Assembly (NCBI GenBank): GCA_965153455.1
Contig: OZ234503.1
Location: forward strand, 5,704,001 to 5,768,000
Source of the DNA: Sphagnum compactum
Lineage: Eukaryota; Bryophyta; Sphagnopsida; Sphagnales
DNA length: 64,000 nucleotides
Direction: 5' to 3'
The position numbers and the translations under genes were made by a program. Shown in pieces: positions 21,610 to 33,088 of this stretch. Below the pieces are notes generated by a model that saw only the letters and a list, made by a program, of their open reading frames with translations, did not search any database and was not told the DNA's origin. How positions within the stretch are numbered: the first letter of the stretch is position 1; the number at the start of each line of letters is the position of its first letter.

Positions 21610-22700
21610 GAAATCACGACTTTTCAAAAAACTAACTTGACTAAAGTGCCCACATTGACCAAAGGGTATGCCCATTTTGATTAAAGGTTTGGAGCATGAA
21701 AAGACATGTTACATTTTATTAAAGTGACCTTTTTGACCAAGTGTCAAGTTGAAGATCTTGTTGAGATGGACAAATGCCCATCAAAATGGCCATGGTTTAA
21801 TCAAATTGGCCATATTGAATTGATAGGATTTAGTCAAATTGACCATTATGATTTGACACTTAATCAAATGAATCATATTCATTTGATGACTTAGCTTACT
21901 TGTTAAACCTAAGCTACCTACCTAACCTAACATAACTAGTAGGTTAGGGTAGGCATGTACTGCCTATCTAACCTATCATAACTAATAGGCTACTAAACTA
22001 CTTGTTAGGTAATAACCTAACTCATAGCCTAACTAGGTAACCTAGCCTAGACCTACATTGTAGGCTACCTAGGACATAACCTAAGACTATTAAATAACAA
22101 ATTAGGTAATGTAAGCCTAATAAGTAGGTATCTTAAGTGACCTAGACATATTATATATAGGTACATAGCCTAGGAAGCCTATTAGTTAAATAACATAAGC
22201 TATTTAGGCCTAATAGATAGGTAGCTTATCTATTAGGTATCATAGGCTATCAAGATCTACTTAGTAATTACATAGCATAAGTCATCTAGGCATATTAAAT
22301 AAGTAGCTTAATTTAGGCCACTTAGGCCTATTCAATATGTAGCCTAACTTAAGCGACCTAAACCTACAAGGTAGGTAGCCTAACCTAGGCCATTCAAGCC
22401 TACTAAGTAAGTATGTAACTTAACCTAGGCTATTAAGTTTAGGCTTATGTTGAGTATGTAGCAAATATAGTTTAGGCCACCTAAGCCTACTAGGTAGGTA
22501 GCCTAATAGCTTATTAGGTAGGTTACCTAAGCCTAAACCTACCTAATAGGTTAGGTCTATAAATAAGTTAATAGGTACCTACATAGCATACTAAATAACA
22601 TATAGGCATACATGGCTGATTGGATAAGTAAACACATAGACCTAGTAAGTACCTTCTACCTATTTAGGCTAACCTACCTATGACCTACTTATAATTTATG
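21610..22700. repeat. TTGACCAAA-arm plus CCTA/TAGG satellite-like block
   Basis: 21610-21890 has repeated TTGAC(C/T)AAA/TCAAATTG motifs like the arms of the CACTA-like elements. 21895-22690 is almost entirely degenerate CCTA and TAGG units in both orientations (ACCTAACCTA, TAGGTAGC, CCTAGGC), so it is strongly self-complementary. The architecture matches the ACCT-cored elements at 18 and 55.6 kb, which suggests a third, more decayed or expanded member; no termini were located. It directly follows the gypsy remnant. Confidence 0.45.
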
Positions 22701-25603
22701 TAAGACATAATGTAAAAAAATTCAAATTCATTTAGTACAACATGTTGAAAAAAATTCATGGAAGTTCATTACAATATGTTGGTCCAAATCATGTTAATTA
22801 CAATATGTTGTCCAATATTTTTTGTCATATTCTTTGACAAACTTATAAAAGTTCTTGTAGCTATAAATATACATGCAAATTGACTACACATTTACAATGA
22901 ATACAAACCAATATTGTTCAAGTATTAATAGCTACAATATAAATTTCACATGTATTTTTACATTTTACAACAATCTTTCATGTAAACTTTTCAAAATTTG
23001 CATCTAAAATCCATAAAACATAAAAAAATACATATGACTTTGTTCAAGCTCTCCAAATTTTCATTTCAAAAAATCATACCCATGAATAAGGGACGAGAAA
23101 AAATGTTCCAAAAATTCTTGCCAAAACCCCAATTCAAAAATAGTAGATCACTAATTAGTAACTAATCTACTCCTTGTTAATGCTTAACCTATCTTTTGAT
23201 CCCTTTAACAATTATTTTAATTTTAAATATTTTGACTTGGGACATAAATTTATTTATTTATTAATTAAATGATTTTCATGTGTGAAATTACATCAATTTA
23301 AAATACTTATTACAATAATTTCAATGCAATGTTTTTAATTAGAAACATGCACCTACATGTTGAACATGTTTTAATTTAGAATTAGTGTCTTTAATTTCTT
23401 GATTCCATTTAATTGTCGTGGATTAAACTCTCATGTATTAATTTGTAATATTACAACTACATAGGGCAAATGATTAAATTGGGGACATTATCACAAATTG
23501 TCATAATCATGAATTAATGTGTATCATGTAATGCCATTTGTTAATTGTTGTCAACAAGAAACACAAGAATGACAATGGTAAAATAATCAATTATTTATGT
23601 TGGTGTCAAAGGCATGTGAAACATTGTTTTCCATGCCACAATGCATGCATATCATTTAAGATTAGCTTCATTTACATGCTTCTAAAGCCTAAAACCCATA
23701 GATAGATTTGTACAAAATGATGGCGAACTAACACATTTTGTGTGCAATACTCCTTTGTATGTATATGGAAATGCCTCATTTCAAGATATTGGATTTGAAA
23801 CACATATATACCTCCATGGGTGCAAAATGTGTCATATTGGTAATAAAAAAACAGCCTATGCATTAGTGGATACACATATGTAATGACATTGTCAGTGTAC
23901 ATGGATAAATCCATTAAAATATATATTTTTGGTTTGTGAATGAAGCCTTTTGCCACCTTTTTGAATTGTTAAAAAAATTGAAATATTGAAAATGGAATGA
24001 TTCATCTTTGATTATTGTTTTTGTTTGACTATGTTGTGTGTTGTGTGAGCAATGTATAAGCGTAACCATTATATTGACATGTGATCAATGTTCTAGAGAT
24101 TGGCATATGGGATGTCTTATGTCACTTTTGGGTGAAGTACTAGTTGGAAAATGGTTTCATCTTCCATGCCTAAAAATTTATTTTTATAATTAAATAGTAA
24201 ATAATATCTTAAATTTTCTTCCATGATGATTCACATGGGGTTAAAGATTTGGGGGATTGCAGTTACATGACTAATGATGGGGTTGACATTTGCACCCAAC
24301 TTACATGTCATCTCACGTTAGAATTAAAATATTCATTCTTGATGGATTTACATAGCTTTTACATTATTATATGGTTTAAAGGGACTTTAGCTCTAGATTA
24401 GGGGGGAAGGGGGTGGTTTGGATATGATGTGTCATTTAAGGTGATTTTATATCATTTGCTTTATGCGTGTGGACAATGATGATTGAAAGTGTTGACATGG
24501 TAATGCATGACACATGTGAAAAAAATTTAGTTATGTATCCAGTTAAATCAAATTGGGTTAGTTTAATGGGTTGTGATTAGTAGGAGATTAGTTTGGAACA
24601 TGCAAAATGTGAATAAGGTTCAAGTTATTTCATGTTTGGGATATATAATTTGTTCATGTGTGTTCTCAAATCATTTTGTGATTATTTGAGATTTCAAAAC
24701 ACACAAGGTTGTATGTTTGTAATTTTTTGTGTTTATGTAGTTTTGTTGAAATTTTTGGAACAAGTGTTTTGTGTTGTTATAAGCTATTCCTATTTGTTGT
24801 AAATGAATAACGTTTTGGTTTGGATGCGATGTGCCATTTAGGTGGTTATTCGATTTATGTGTGTGAAAAACAATAGTTGTAAGCGTCAACTCAATTGTAG
24901 CACACAATGTTGACATCCTTGCCTCAACTTATTTTTGGTTCATATATTTTTATTTATTTATTTATTTATTTTTGTTTCATCTTTGGTCACATGTCCAAGT
25001 TTAAGGTTATGTTAAATACACATTTATCAATAACCATTAACAAATTTTCATTAAAAAAATACATTAGACTTTAATCAAAATATATGCACCCGCTCCACAT
25101 TGCACAACATACAATTCCAATACACCAATAATTAAAAAAATATTAAATGACACCATACAATTACTGATTTAATCAATATCAAACTCTTAAAATACACATA
25201 TACAAATGTCATGCAACAAACATAAAATTCATGTTATGATGTTTTCATAATAACACACATAATCAATATTTCATTTAGATTTAAACCATAACAATCCCAA
25301 TATAATAAACCCCAAATGCAATTAAATTTCCAAAACATCATGAACTATATATGTATATACATGTTTGTGAAATAATTAATTAAGTTTGGAATTCTCATTT
25401 CGACAAATACAATATTCTTTAAGATTCAATACTTTCCTTCAAATTTTATTTTTTTTGAATTTGTTTTTTTTGCAATTTCAACATTTTTTAAAACAATATA
25501 ATTTGGTAGTGTAGAAGCCTGCCAAGGCAAATGGGGTGTTACAAATTACAAGGAAGATAAAATTCAAGGAAGTTTTGCAAAAGTTCCCAAAGTTCCCAGG
25601 AGA
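22701..25603. other. AT-rich intergenic DNA
   Basis: AT-rich and stop-laden. An approximate 100-bp duplication is visible between 24410-24510 and 24812-24915 (GGTTTGGAT(A/G)(T/C)GATGTG(T/C)CATTTA). No gene or RNA is seen. The last part is the far 5' flank of RPL35A. Confidence 0.45.
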
Positions 25604-25656
25604 AGAAGAGACCGTTCTTTTGGTGGTTATCAAAGGTTCCCCACTGGAGCTCGCGG

Positions 25657-25665
25657 AAACCCTAA
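25657..25665 (+). promoter_or_regulatory. telo-box upstream of RPL35A
   Basis: AAACCCTAA on the sense strand, about 140 nt before the ATG, in a local GC-rich leader. The element is typical of plant ribosomal protein genes and sits at nearly the same distance as in RPS21 here. Confidence 0.6.
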
Positions 25666-25803
25666 ATCCAGCGCCTGCGGTGCGCGTTGTCTTTTGCGTC
25701 GCAGTAAACCAACGAAGAGCGCCTCTAAGAGAAGACAAGAGGAGAGACGACGGCAGTGCAGCTCGGTGTTCCAAGAGCTTCTGCTTCTTCCATTCGCGCA
25801 GTC

Positions 25804-27319
25804 ATGGTGGCCAACAAAGGAGAGCGCGTCAGGTAACAACCTTCACGCATCAGTTTTTTCTTTTGCATCTGCTAACCTAACTCTCTCGGTCTCCCTGTCG
25901 ATTTGTTTCTGGAAGTTATTTTGGTTTTCTGCTTCGTACATGTGTTTGTCTTCCCTTTGAAACCTGTATGCCTTATATTTCGTGTCTGTTCTTCAAGTGT
26001 GTTGTCTCTGTTTTTGGCATCTTGCGGAATTTGAAGCAGGTCTGTAGCAGTAAGTAATTCTTTCATTCTGCGACATGGCTTTCTTTTCTTTTCTTTTTCG
26101 CAGATTCTTCGTTTGTCAGTAGGTTTCTTATGTGCTGATAACTGATGTCTCCCTTTTATATGGCTCCTCTTCGTAGGTATCGACCGGTCGGTCTTTGATT
26201 CCAGATATTTTTCTCTTTGGTTCCTATTGCTGTCCTTGTCTCATACAAGGCGGCCTCTGATAATATGAAAGTTGCTACCAAAAAAAAAAAAAAAAAACAG
26301 GATTTTGTTGTAGCAGTAGCGCTTTTGCAACTGCCTCGTGGTTAGGTCAGGTACTTCTCTAGGGTTTCTGGTAGTGTATCATTTTGAAAGGCATATGAAA
26401 CATGCGCTTATTGTTAAGACCATGCCTATACCGGAGGCATCTTTCCTTTAGTTTTATTGGTTCATCTGCACTGCTTGTCTCCAGGTCTTTTGAAATCCTT
26501 TATTCGACTTGTTTTTGTGCAGGTTGTATGTGCGGGCTACTATCCTTGGATACAAGAGGTATATGTGTGTTGCATGTGTTGTGATTTGTTTTATTGACCA
26601 GCAATATTCTCAAACACACCAGCATTTTCAAACAGGTTTTTTTTCTTTTCTTTTCTGTCGAGTACCATTGATTTTATTGCTGAATCTTTGGATTTGGTGG
26701 CTCTGCAGGTCGAAATCCAACCAATATCCAACAACATCACTGCTCCAAATCGAAGGTGTTAATACACCTGAAGAAGTCAACTGGTATCTTGGAAAGAGGC
26801 TGGCCTATGTGTATAAGGCTAAGACCAGGAAGAATGGATCACTCTACCGATGCACCTGGGGCAAGGTGGCCCGACCTCATGGTAACAGTGGAGTGGTCCG
26901 GGCTAGATTCCGCAAAAATCTACCTCCTGCTTCCCTGGTATTTAATTGCATTTCACCCTCAATTGTAGCATTCTTTATTCCTTTAGGAATTCTCAACATG
27001 AATAGCTGCAGGTACTTTACATTTGTTCTCAGCCAGAATATGCAGGTTAACTTGAAGTATTTGGTTCCAAATCTCAGATTCTGCCAAATTTGACGCACTC
27101 AGTAGCAGAGTTTTTAGCTCAAAAGCATTCTCCATATCTCAATTTGTGAGCTTATTTAGTCTTTTGAAGAAAAAAGGTTTTTCTTGTAATTTTCTCCTAT
27201 AATAAACCAAGGAGTGTGAAGATATTTGAGTTTTTAATGTCAAGATGACTGAAGAAAATTGGTGGGTATCATGACAGGGTGCAAAAGTCAGGGTGTTCAT
27301 GTATCCAAGCCGCATCTGA
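25804..27319 (+). CDS. RPL35A: 60S ribosomal protein eL33 (RPL35A)
   Basis: Large-subunit cytosolic ribosomal protein eL33. The CDS is join(25804..25832, 26523..26558, 26709..26937, 27278..27319): 29 + 36 + 229 + 42 nt, 111 aa, the usual plant length. Exon 1 gives MVANKGERV with a split Arg codon. Exon 2 gives [11 protein letters not shown]. Exon 3 gives the core from [17 protein letters not shown] through [20 protein letters not shown] to NLPPASL. Exon 4 gives [13 protein letters not shown] and a TGA stop. All junctions are GT-AG. Intron 1 is 690 nt and holds an A run of about 18 nt (26279-26296). The C-terminal VFMYPSRI is the family signature, so the call is secure. The gene stands alone; its nearest recognised neighbour is the CLU gene about 6 kb downstream. 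Confidence 0.95.
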
Positions 27320-28640
27320 GCAGTAAGTTGAATACTGCACCAAATATCTGAAGGCAACTCTTTACTGCTTTGTGTTTATTCCCATGACATGCTTGTTTAG
27401 TCGAGTCTAGCGGTAATTCTCTATTTATTTTGATGCAACTCTCATGACTTTCCTGACTCTTTTTCCTTGTATATGTGGTGTGCCAGGTTTGAGTTCTAAT
27501 TGACCAACCATTGTATAGAGAGTGGTTTCTAATGAATCCTGATGTGTAATGAATGCAGGGTAGCTTAAATACTGGGAGGCTGATGGATTTAATGGGAATT
27601 TCATCTTCATTTTACTTCCAAGCAGAAGTCAAAGAGATTTGGATCTGGTGTGAGGCTGTGGATGTAATATTCCCTGGTTTAAGCAGAGTTCTACTGATTT
27701 TTGTTTGGCAAGCACCAGGTTTGTGATTTGTGCAAAGCATTTTGAAAGTATTGATATGTGCATGGTCCTTGTTAGTGTCAGAGATTTCTGGATGCATTTC
27801 TGATCTTCCTTTGTGTTGTTCTATCACCTAGGGCACTCAGAAGAAACCTACATTGACTATGTTAACAGGAAGTAGTGCTGTTTTTAAGAGCCCCACAGAT
27901 AGGCCTTTCTCCCTGGATTGTCCATTATCTGCTTGAGGCATTTCCGCAATCACCGCAATCCCCAAAGCACAAGGCATATGTTGTTATCATGAACTTAAGC
28001 ATGTGTAGTTTATTAGGTTGAGGAAGGGGAGTACTCTTACACCTACTTGTTGAGAGAGAGATGGATCTTACACATAAATGCCAAAGATGCCTCTTGCTCT
28101 TAAAGAGTAGGTGTAACATGCCTCCTCTATTTTAGCACTAGCCTAATATTCTAGTACTGCTCTTGTTTCAGGGCTTTACAAAATGTAAAGAAATTGGCAG
28201 AATTGCTTGCAAGCCCATACTAGTCAAGTATTTGGATGAATTTATTTCAAGTAAATGTGTTATTGAAATTAAAGGACTAGAAAAAACATAAAAGCATAAC
28301 AATGTTTAATATATTGAACTTAATATGTATTAATTGGAAGATAACGTATAGAATAATTAAGGTGTTTTTCTTTTAAAAAAACCAAAAGCTTAGATAGATG
28401 TGTATTGAATTGTGAAAATAATCACAATCAATTCATGTGATTAACAAAAAAGGAATTGAATATTTTTACTAACGATTGTTGCAAAGTAAACCTTGGATTA
28501 CATAAAAAATGTAGTTCAATGAACAACAATTTGGAAAATTGATGGAGAAAAGGTCAACTGGTTTGCAATGAAGATCATGAAACCTTGAATCAAATGTAGA
28601 TAATAACATTCAAGCTATTTGAAACAATTTTTTAACTATA
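27320..28640. other. 3' flank of RPL35A
   Basis: Mixed composition to about 28200, probably UTR and flank; then strongly AT-rich. No further ORF, snoRNA box pair or tRNA was recognised. Confidence 0.4.
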
Positions 28641-28649
28641 GGCATACTT

Positions 28650-28975
28650 GGAAGTACATTAGGATTTAATTGGGACTTTACTGAAAGATAACTAGGACTA
28701 AATGAAACTTAACTAAAAGTTAACTAAGACTAATTGAAACTTAATTAAGACTTGATTAGATTTTCATTGAAAGTTAATTAAATTTTAATTAAAAGTTATG
28801 GATGAACATTATGGATGAATTTCATTTATTGGAAGATGGTGTTTAATGTTCGTATTTGTCACAATTAATTCTTAGTTAAGTCATAGTTAATTTTTAGTTA
28901 AGTTTCAGTTAATTTTAATTAACTCCCAGTTGATTTTTAATTAACTTTTAGTTAAGTTTCAATTAATTCATACTC
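28650..28975. repeat. large AT-rich fold-back with 11-nt internal repeats
   Basis: The left arm (about 28655-28800) is a run of imperfect 10-11 nt units of the type AACTTAACTAA / AAGTTAACTAA. The right arm (about 28862-28975) is the imperfect reverse complement (TTAGTTAAGTTTCA, AATTAACTTTTAGTTAAG). A spacer of roughly 60 nt separates them. It would fold into a long imperfect stem. It is probably a fold-back MITE or an inverted satellite; no ORF. Confidence 0.65.
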
Positions 28976-29733
28976 GATTTGAAGGTTATCAAAAAAAAAA
29001 TTTGTCTGATGCACATGTAAAAGCCTCCTTAAAAGCTTCTTTGAGTTAGGTCTCCAAAGGGGTATAAATAAAAGTACGATCTCTTATTCTTTTGGTCTAT
29101 TCAACACCAATCTTAACCATGATCTTACACCATAACCTTATCATGATATTTTTATGTTCATATTTACATATGTTAACATAATAAATATTTGTTTTCATGT
29201 TTGTTTTGCACATCTTGTGTTCTTATTCTTAGTTCTTGTGCTTTTATTTTTGAATCACATAATCTTATGTTGTTCCTTGCTTGAAAGTTTGACTTAAACT
29301 TTTCTTTTAGCCTTTGTTTTTGTGGTTTTTCGTGTCCTTTACATTAAGTACATGGATGAACATTCAAATGAATCAATTCCATGGCATTGACATCTATAAC
29401 ACCAAGCCCAAAACATAAAAAAACACACACACACACAAAACCATGTGCAAAATGAATTTGCATAAGATTTCAAAAAAATTACATCCAAAATAACAAATTT
29501 GAACATTCACACTTGAATGGTTTTAACTTAAAAATACATTTAATTACATGAACCTGACTTAAAACAAAACTAACTATGATTTAATTGGGAAATTAACATA
29601 ACACACCTAATAACTATTGTGTGTTACCATATTAGTGCCAATATTGGTCATTGCATAAAAAAAATGTATTCAAATTGCCCCACTACAATAATTGGAGGCT
29701 TCAAGATAAACATGTTAATGAAAACATCACAAT

Positions 29734-29923
29734 TAAATTGTAGGGTTAATGGCTCATTGGTATAACCACTTTTAAGACCTTGGGACCATAAAAGATCCTA
29801 GGTTGAAGCCCAATGGAATGTAGTTGAAATTCCTATAAACCTTTTGCCAATGAGCTTGACTTGAGGGTGCCAATGACTTGTGAAGTTGGGTTTGTTATTG
29901 TGTTTAAAAAAATAAAAATAAAA
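29734..29923 (+). mobile_element. tRNA-derived SINE
   Basis: The head has an A-box-like TGGCTCATTGGTATAACC at about 29750 and a B-box-like AGGTTGAAGCCC at about 29803. A tRNA-unrelated body follows and the tail is A-rich (AAAAAAATAAAAATAAAA). The 8-mer ATCACAAT flanks it at 29726-29733 and 29924-29931, a plausible target-site duplication. Boundaries are by eye. Confidence 0.6.
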
Positions 29924-29931
29924 ATCACAAT

Positions 29932-30787
29932 CATATCTTCACAAACCATTATGAACAAATATGATTTTAAACTTATTTTTACAACAACCTCAATGATTAT
30001 GATACACAAATAAATTATATATGGAATGTATTTACACAATAGTGTTAGTACGGAACAATAAAAATTTATTGGATGAATCATAAACTGGTATATATTACAT
30101 TCATATTATCCAATTATGTTCTTTAATTTGTGATAATGCTAGAGGAAAATTGTAATACAACAAAAGATTGAGTTATGTGCGATATTTAATATTCGAGAAC
30201 ATTTTAAATTATTTAGATTATAAAATATTATAAAATGAATTTTTTTAATGAAAATATAATTTTTTTTCCCAATTTTTAAATTTTTTTTTGATAGATCACA
30301 ACAAAAAAAATAAAATCTAAACCTTGTGATGGTTTGCAACAACAACAAATATTACATAATACAAAATCCTAATGTAAAAACCTTTTACAAATGATGATAA
30401 ATAATCAAAACTAACAAATATGTGACAAAAAAATTTCAAATTGAAATAAAATAAAATAAAGAATAAAATAATGTATATTTTAATCATGATAATAAAAAAT
30501 CATGGACATAATGTCATGTCTCACATCACATATGACCAATGTCACATGTCACTTCATGTATGTGTTCCACAAAGGCAAGGTATACATGTTGATTTCAGGC
30601 TTTTTTTTCACTGTTACAAAATGTGGGAGCAATTCACAAGTCCCCATTCGATGGACCAATGATTCCACTGAATCCCCGATAGGTCCTATTTAGTGGGACC
30701 AATGAATTCACTCAAAATCCAGTGAAAGCACTCACAAAAAAAGGACACATTTTGTTGTAGGGAAGGCATGAATCAACATGTATGCCA
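29932..30787. other. AT-rich intergenic DNA
   Basis: Very AT-rich with A and T runs. No feature is supported. Confidence 0.5.
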
Positions 30788-30945
30788 TCAACATGTGATG
30801 GGTGGGGGGTCATGAGAAATCCTTTAACAACATGTGATGGGTGGGGGTCATGAGAAATCCTTTAACAACATGTGATGGGTGGGGGTCATGAAAAATCCTT
30901 CAATAACATGTGATGGGGATGATCATGAGAAATTCTTTGTGGATT
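30788..30945. repeat. 38-bp tandem repeat, four copies
   Basis: Units of the type ACATGTGATGGGTGGGGG followed by TCATGAGAAATCCTTTAAC start at 30791, 30830, 30868 and 30906. The first three are nearly identical; the fourth is diverged. Confidence 0.85.
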
Positions 30946-31499
30946 TTACATTAGTAGAAAATGACTTCAGAAGCAATTTACAAAAAGCAGGAGGAGTTGA
31001 AGGGGAAGAGGGTGATAAAGAGGGGGGAAATTGGGCATGTGGTGGTCCTCTGCCTGACCCCACCCACACAGCTTCAAATGGTGATGAAGATTATGGGGTT
31101 GATAACTCCCCGTGACCCCCAAAAAAAAAAACAACAACATTGGGTGGTGGATACCATAGCCTAAGGGTCAGCTTCTATGTTGTCAAAGCCAATAATTGAT
31201 TTAAAGAAAAATTTAATTCATTTATTTTAAAAAATAAATTAAATCATTTAATTTTTTAAAAAATTAAAATTCTTGGTTATTTAGAGTGGTCTACTACTAC
31301 CACCATGTAAGGTCATATGAGATGACCAAAAACATAAAATTAAAAAAAAAGAAAAAAAAAGATTCCAAACCCCACTCACACATTCATGTTGCAAGGGTTG
31401 GGTTGGTTTATCCTTTTGAGAGAAAGAAAGGGGAGGAGGTAGCATGATGCATGTTATCCAGTTACAATTTTTTTGCATTTTGGGCCCACCCATAAACCC

Positions 31500-31680
31500 A
31501 CCAAAAAAAAAAAAGAAAAAAAGAAAAAAAAAAAGAAGAAACCACCCGTTTTGGAGATTGAATTTTAGCAGGAAAGGGGGAAAGAAAAAGAAAAAGAAAA
31601 AGAAGAAACCACCCATTTTGCAGATTGAATTTCAGCGAGGAAGGGGGGAAAAAAAAAAAAAAACAAAAAAAAAAACAAGG
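31500..31680. repeat. A-rich 67-bp tandem duplication
   Basis: GAAGAAACCACCC(G/A)TTTTG(G/C) followed by AGATTGAATTT occurs with a 67-bp period (ACCACCC at 31541 and 31608), embedded in A/G-rich runs. A third AGATTGAATTT precedes a 15-A run. No coding value: the poly-Phe and poly-Lys frames are artefacts of the A runs. Confidence 0.7.
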
Positions 31681-31689
31681 GACTAAACT

Positions 31690-32360
31690 AAACTGATACC
31701 CAGTTTCGCTCATGTTATAGCTACAGACTCAAATTGGGGATGAAACAGGGATTACATGTTGAAACTACGGACCAAAGACAGGGTGAATTTAAGGCTAATT
31801 AGATTAGTATGTAAAATCTTTGTGAACTGATGATACCCCAAGTATCATCCAGTTTTTCTCAGATACCAGCTGCACAGTCAAATTGGGGATGAAACAGGGA
31901 TTACAGGGTCAAACTAGGGAACGATAATTCTGTTATTTCTCCAAAATCTTGTGAACTTGATAGGAACCCTGTTTCGCTCACATTTACAGCTACACACTCA
32001 AATTGGGGATGAAACAGGGATTACAGGGTCAAACTAGGGCCCAAAGACAGGGCTGGGCGGACTTTAAGGATAATTCTGTTTTTCTCCCAAAATCTTTGTG
32101 AACTTGATAAGTACCCAGTTTTTCTGGTGTTACAGCTACACACTCGAATTGAGGATGAAAACAGGGATTATCAGGTCAAACTAGGGACCAAAGACAGGAT
32201 GACTTAAGGATAATTCTATAAATTTTGCAAAATCTTGTGAACTTGATAGGTACCCCAGTTTTGCTCACGTACAGCTACACACACAAATTGGGGATGAAAC
32301 AGGGATTATAGGGTCAAACTAGGGCCCAAAAGACAGGGCGACTTTAAGGATAATTCTATT
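31690..32360 (+). repeat. five-unit tandem repeat upstream of the CLU gene
   Basis: Five imperfect units; the core ATTGGGGATGAAACAGGGAT (or close variants) starts at 31733, 31882, 32002, 32148 and 32287, giving spacings of 149, 120, 146 and 139. Each unit also has AAAATCTTGTGAACTTGATA, a TACCCAGTTT-like box, CAGCTACACACTCA, GGTCAAACTAGGG(C/A)CC and, in most, AAAGACAGGG. The array ends about 730 nt before the CLU start codon, so it may sit in the promoter. Confidence 0.85.
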
Positions 32361-32614
32361 ATCTTCTTCGGGTGGGTGCGGATTTCTTTTGTTTTTTTGG
32401 TTTTTTTGTTTTTGTTTTCTTCCTTGGAGTGATTTGCGAGAGTTTTCTGTTGGAAATCGTTTCTGAACAGATTGTATTTTCCAGTTTGGTTTCCCCGCAA
32501 GAATCTGTTTTGGTTTTCGGAGGATTTTATTGCGCAAAAAAAACAGGGAAAACAAATTCTCCTTCTTGTTGTGACGGAAGCTTACTTACCACCCACACAG
32601 TTCCATGTGGTTGT

Positions 32615-32656
32615 AGAGAGAGAGAGAAAGGGAGCGAGAGAGAGAGAGAGAGAGAG
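32615..32656. repeat. GA-rich tract in CLU 5' leader
   Basis: Near-continuous GA dinucleotides interrupted by AAGGGAGC. It lies about 435 nt before the CLU ATG, probably in the 5' UTR or core promoter, and is comparable to the (GA)22 tract just before the ARI ATG. Confidence 0.7.
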
Positions 32657-33088
32657 TTTGAGGAGGAGATGATGATGATGAGGAGGAAGAAGAATCCATT
32701 CAGGGAACTCAGCAGGATCTTGTTGCAAAGGAATAATTGCAGTAGTCCGGTACTGATGAGCTCTAGATTGAGCTTACATCTTCTTCTGTAGTCACCACCA
32801 GTCCTTGAGAGTCGAGTCGAGCAAGCTGAGTGACCGATTTGTCAAGGCTTATTAGAGCAGCTTAAAAGGGCTTGGCTGGCTGGCTGGCTGGGAAATGAAT
32901 TCACCATCTTTGGGTTCACAACGTCGTCAGCTCTTCATCCTCTGTTTTCTTCTTTGTCTTGAGAGACGTTTTGCGACAAATTTGCGTGCAATTCCGTGAC
33001 TGAAGGAAACAGGAAAGAGGAGAGGAGAGGGAGGGAGGAGGAAGAAGAAGAGGAGGAGAAGGCGAAGGAGGAGAGTAAAAGAACTCGA

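Noticed and set aside
30788-30945. CRISPR-like array
   Set aside because: Directly abutting 38-bp units without distinct spacers, in a plant nuclear context; a simple tandem repeat.
31281-31713. Poly-Phe / poly-Lys open frames
   Set aside because: Product of A runs and the 67-bp A-rich duplication; no protein signature.
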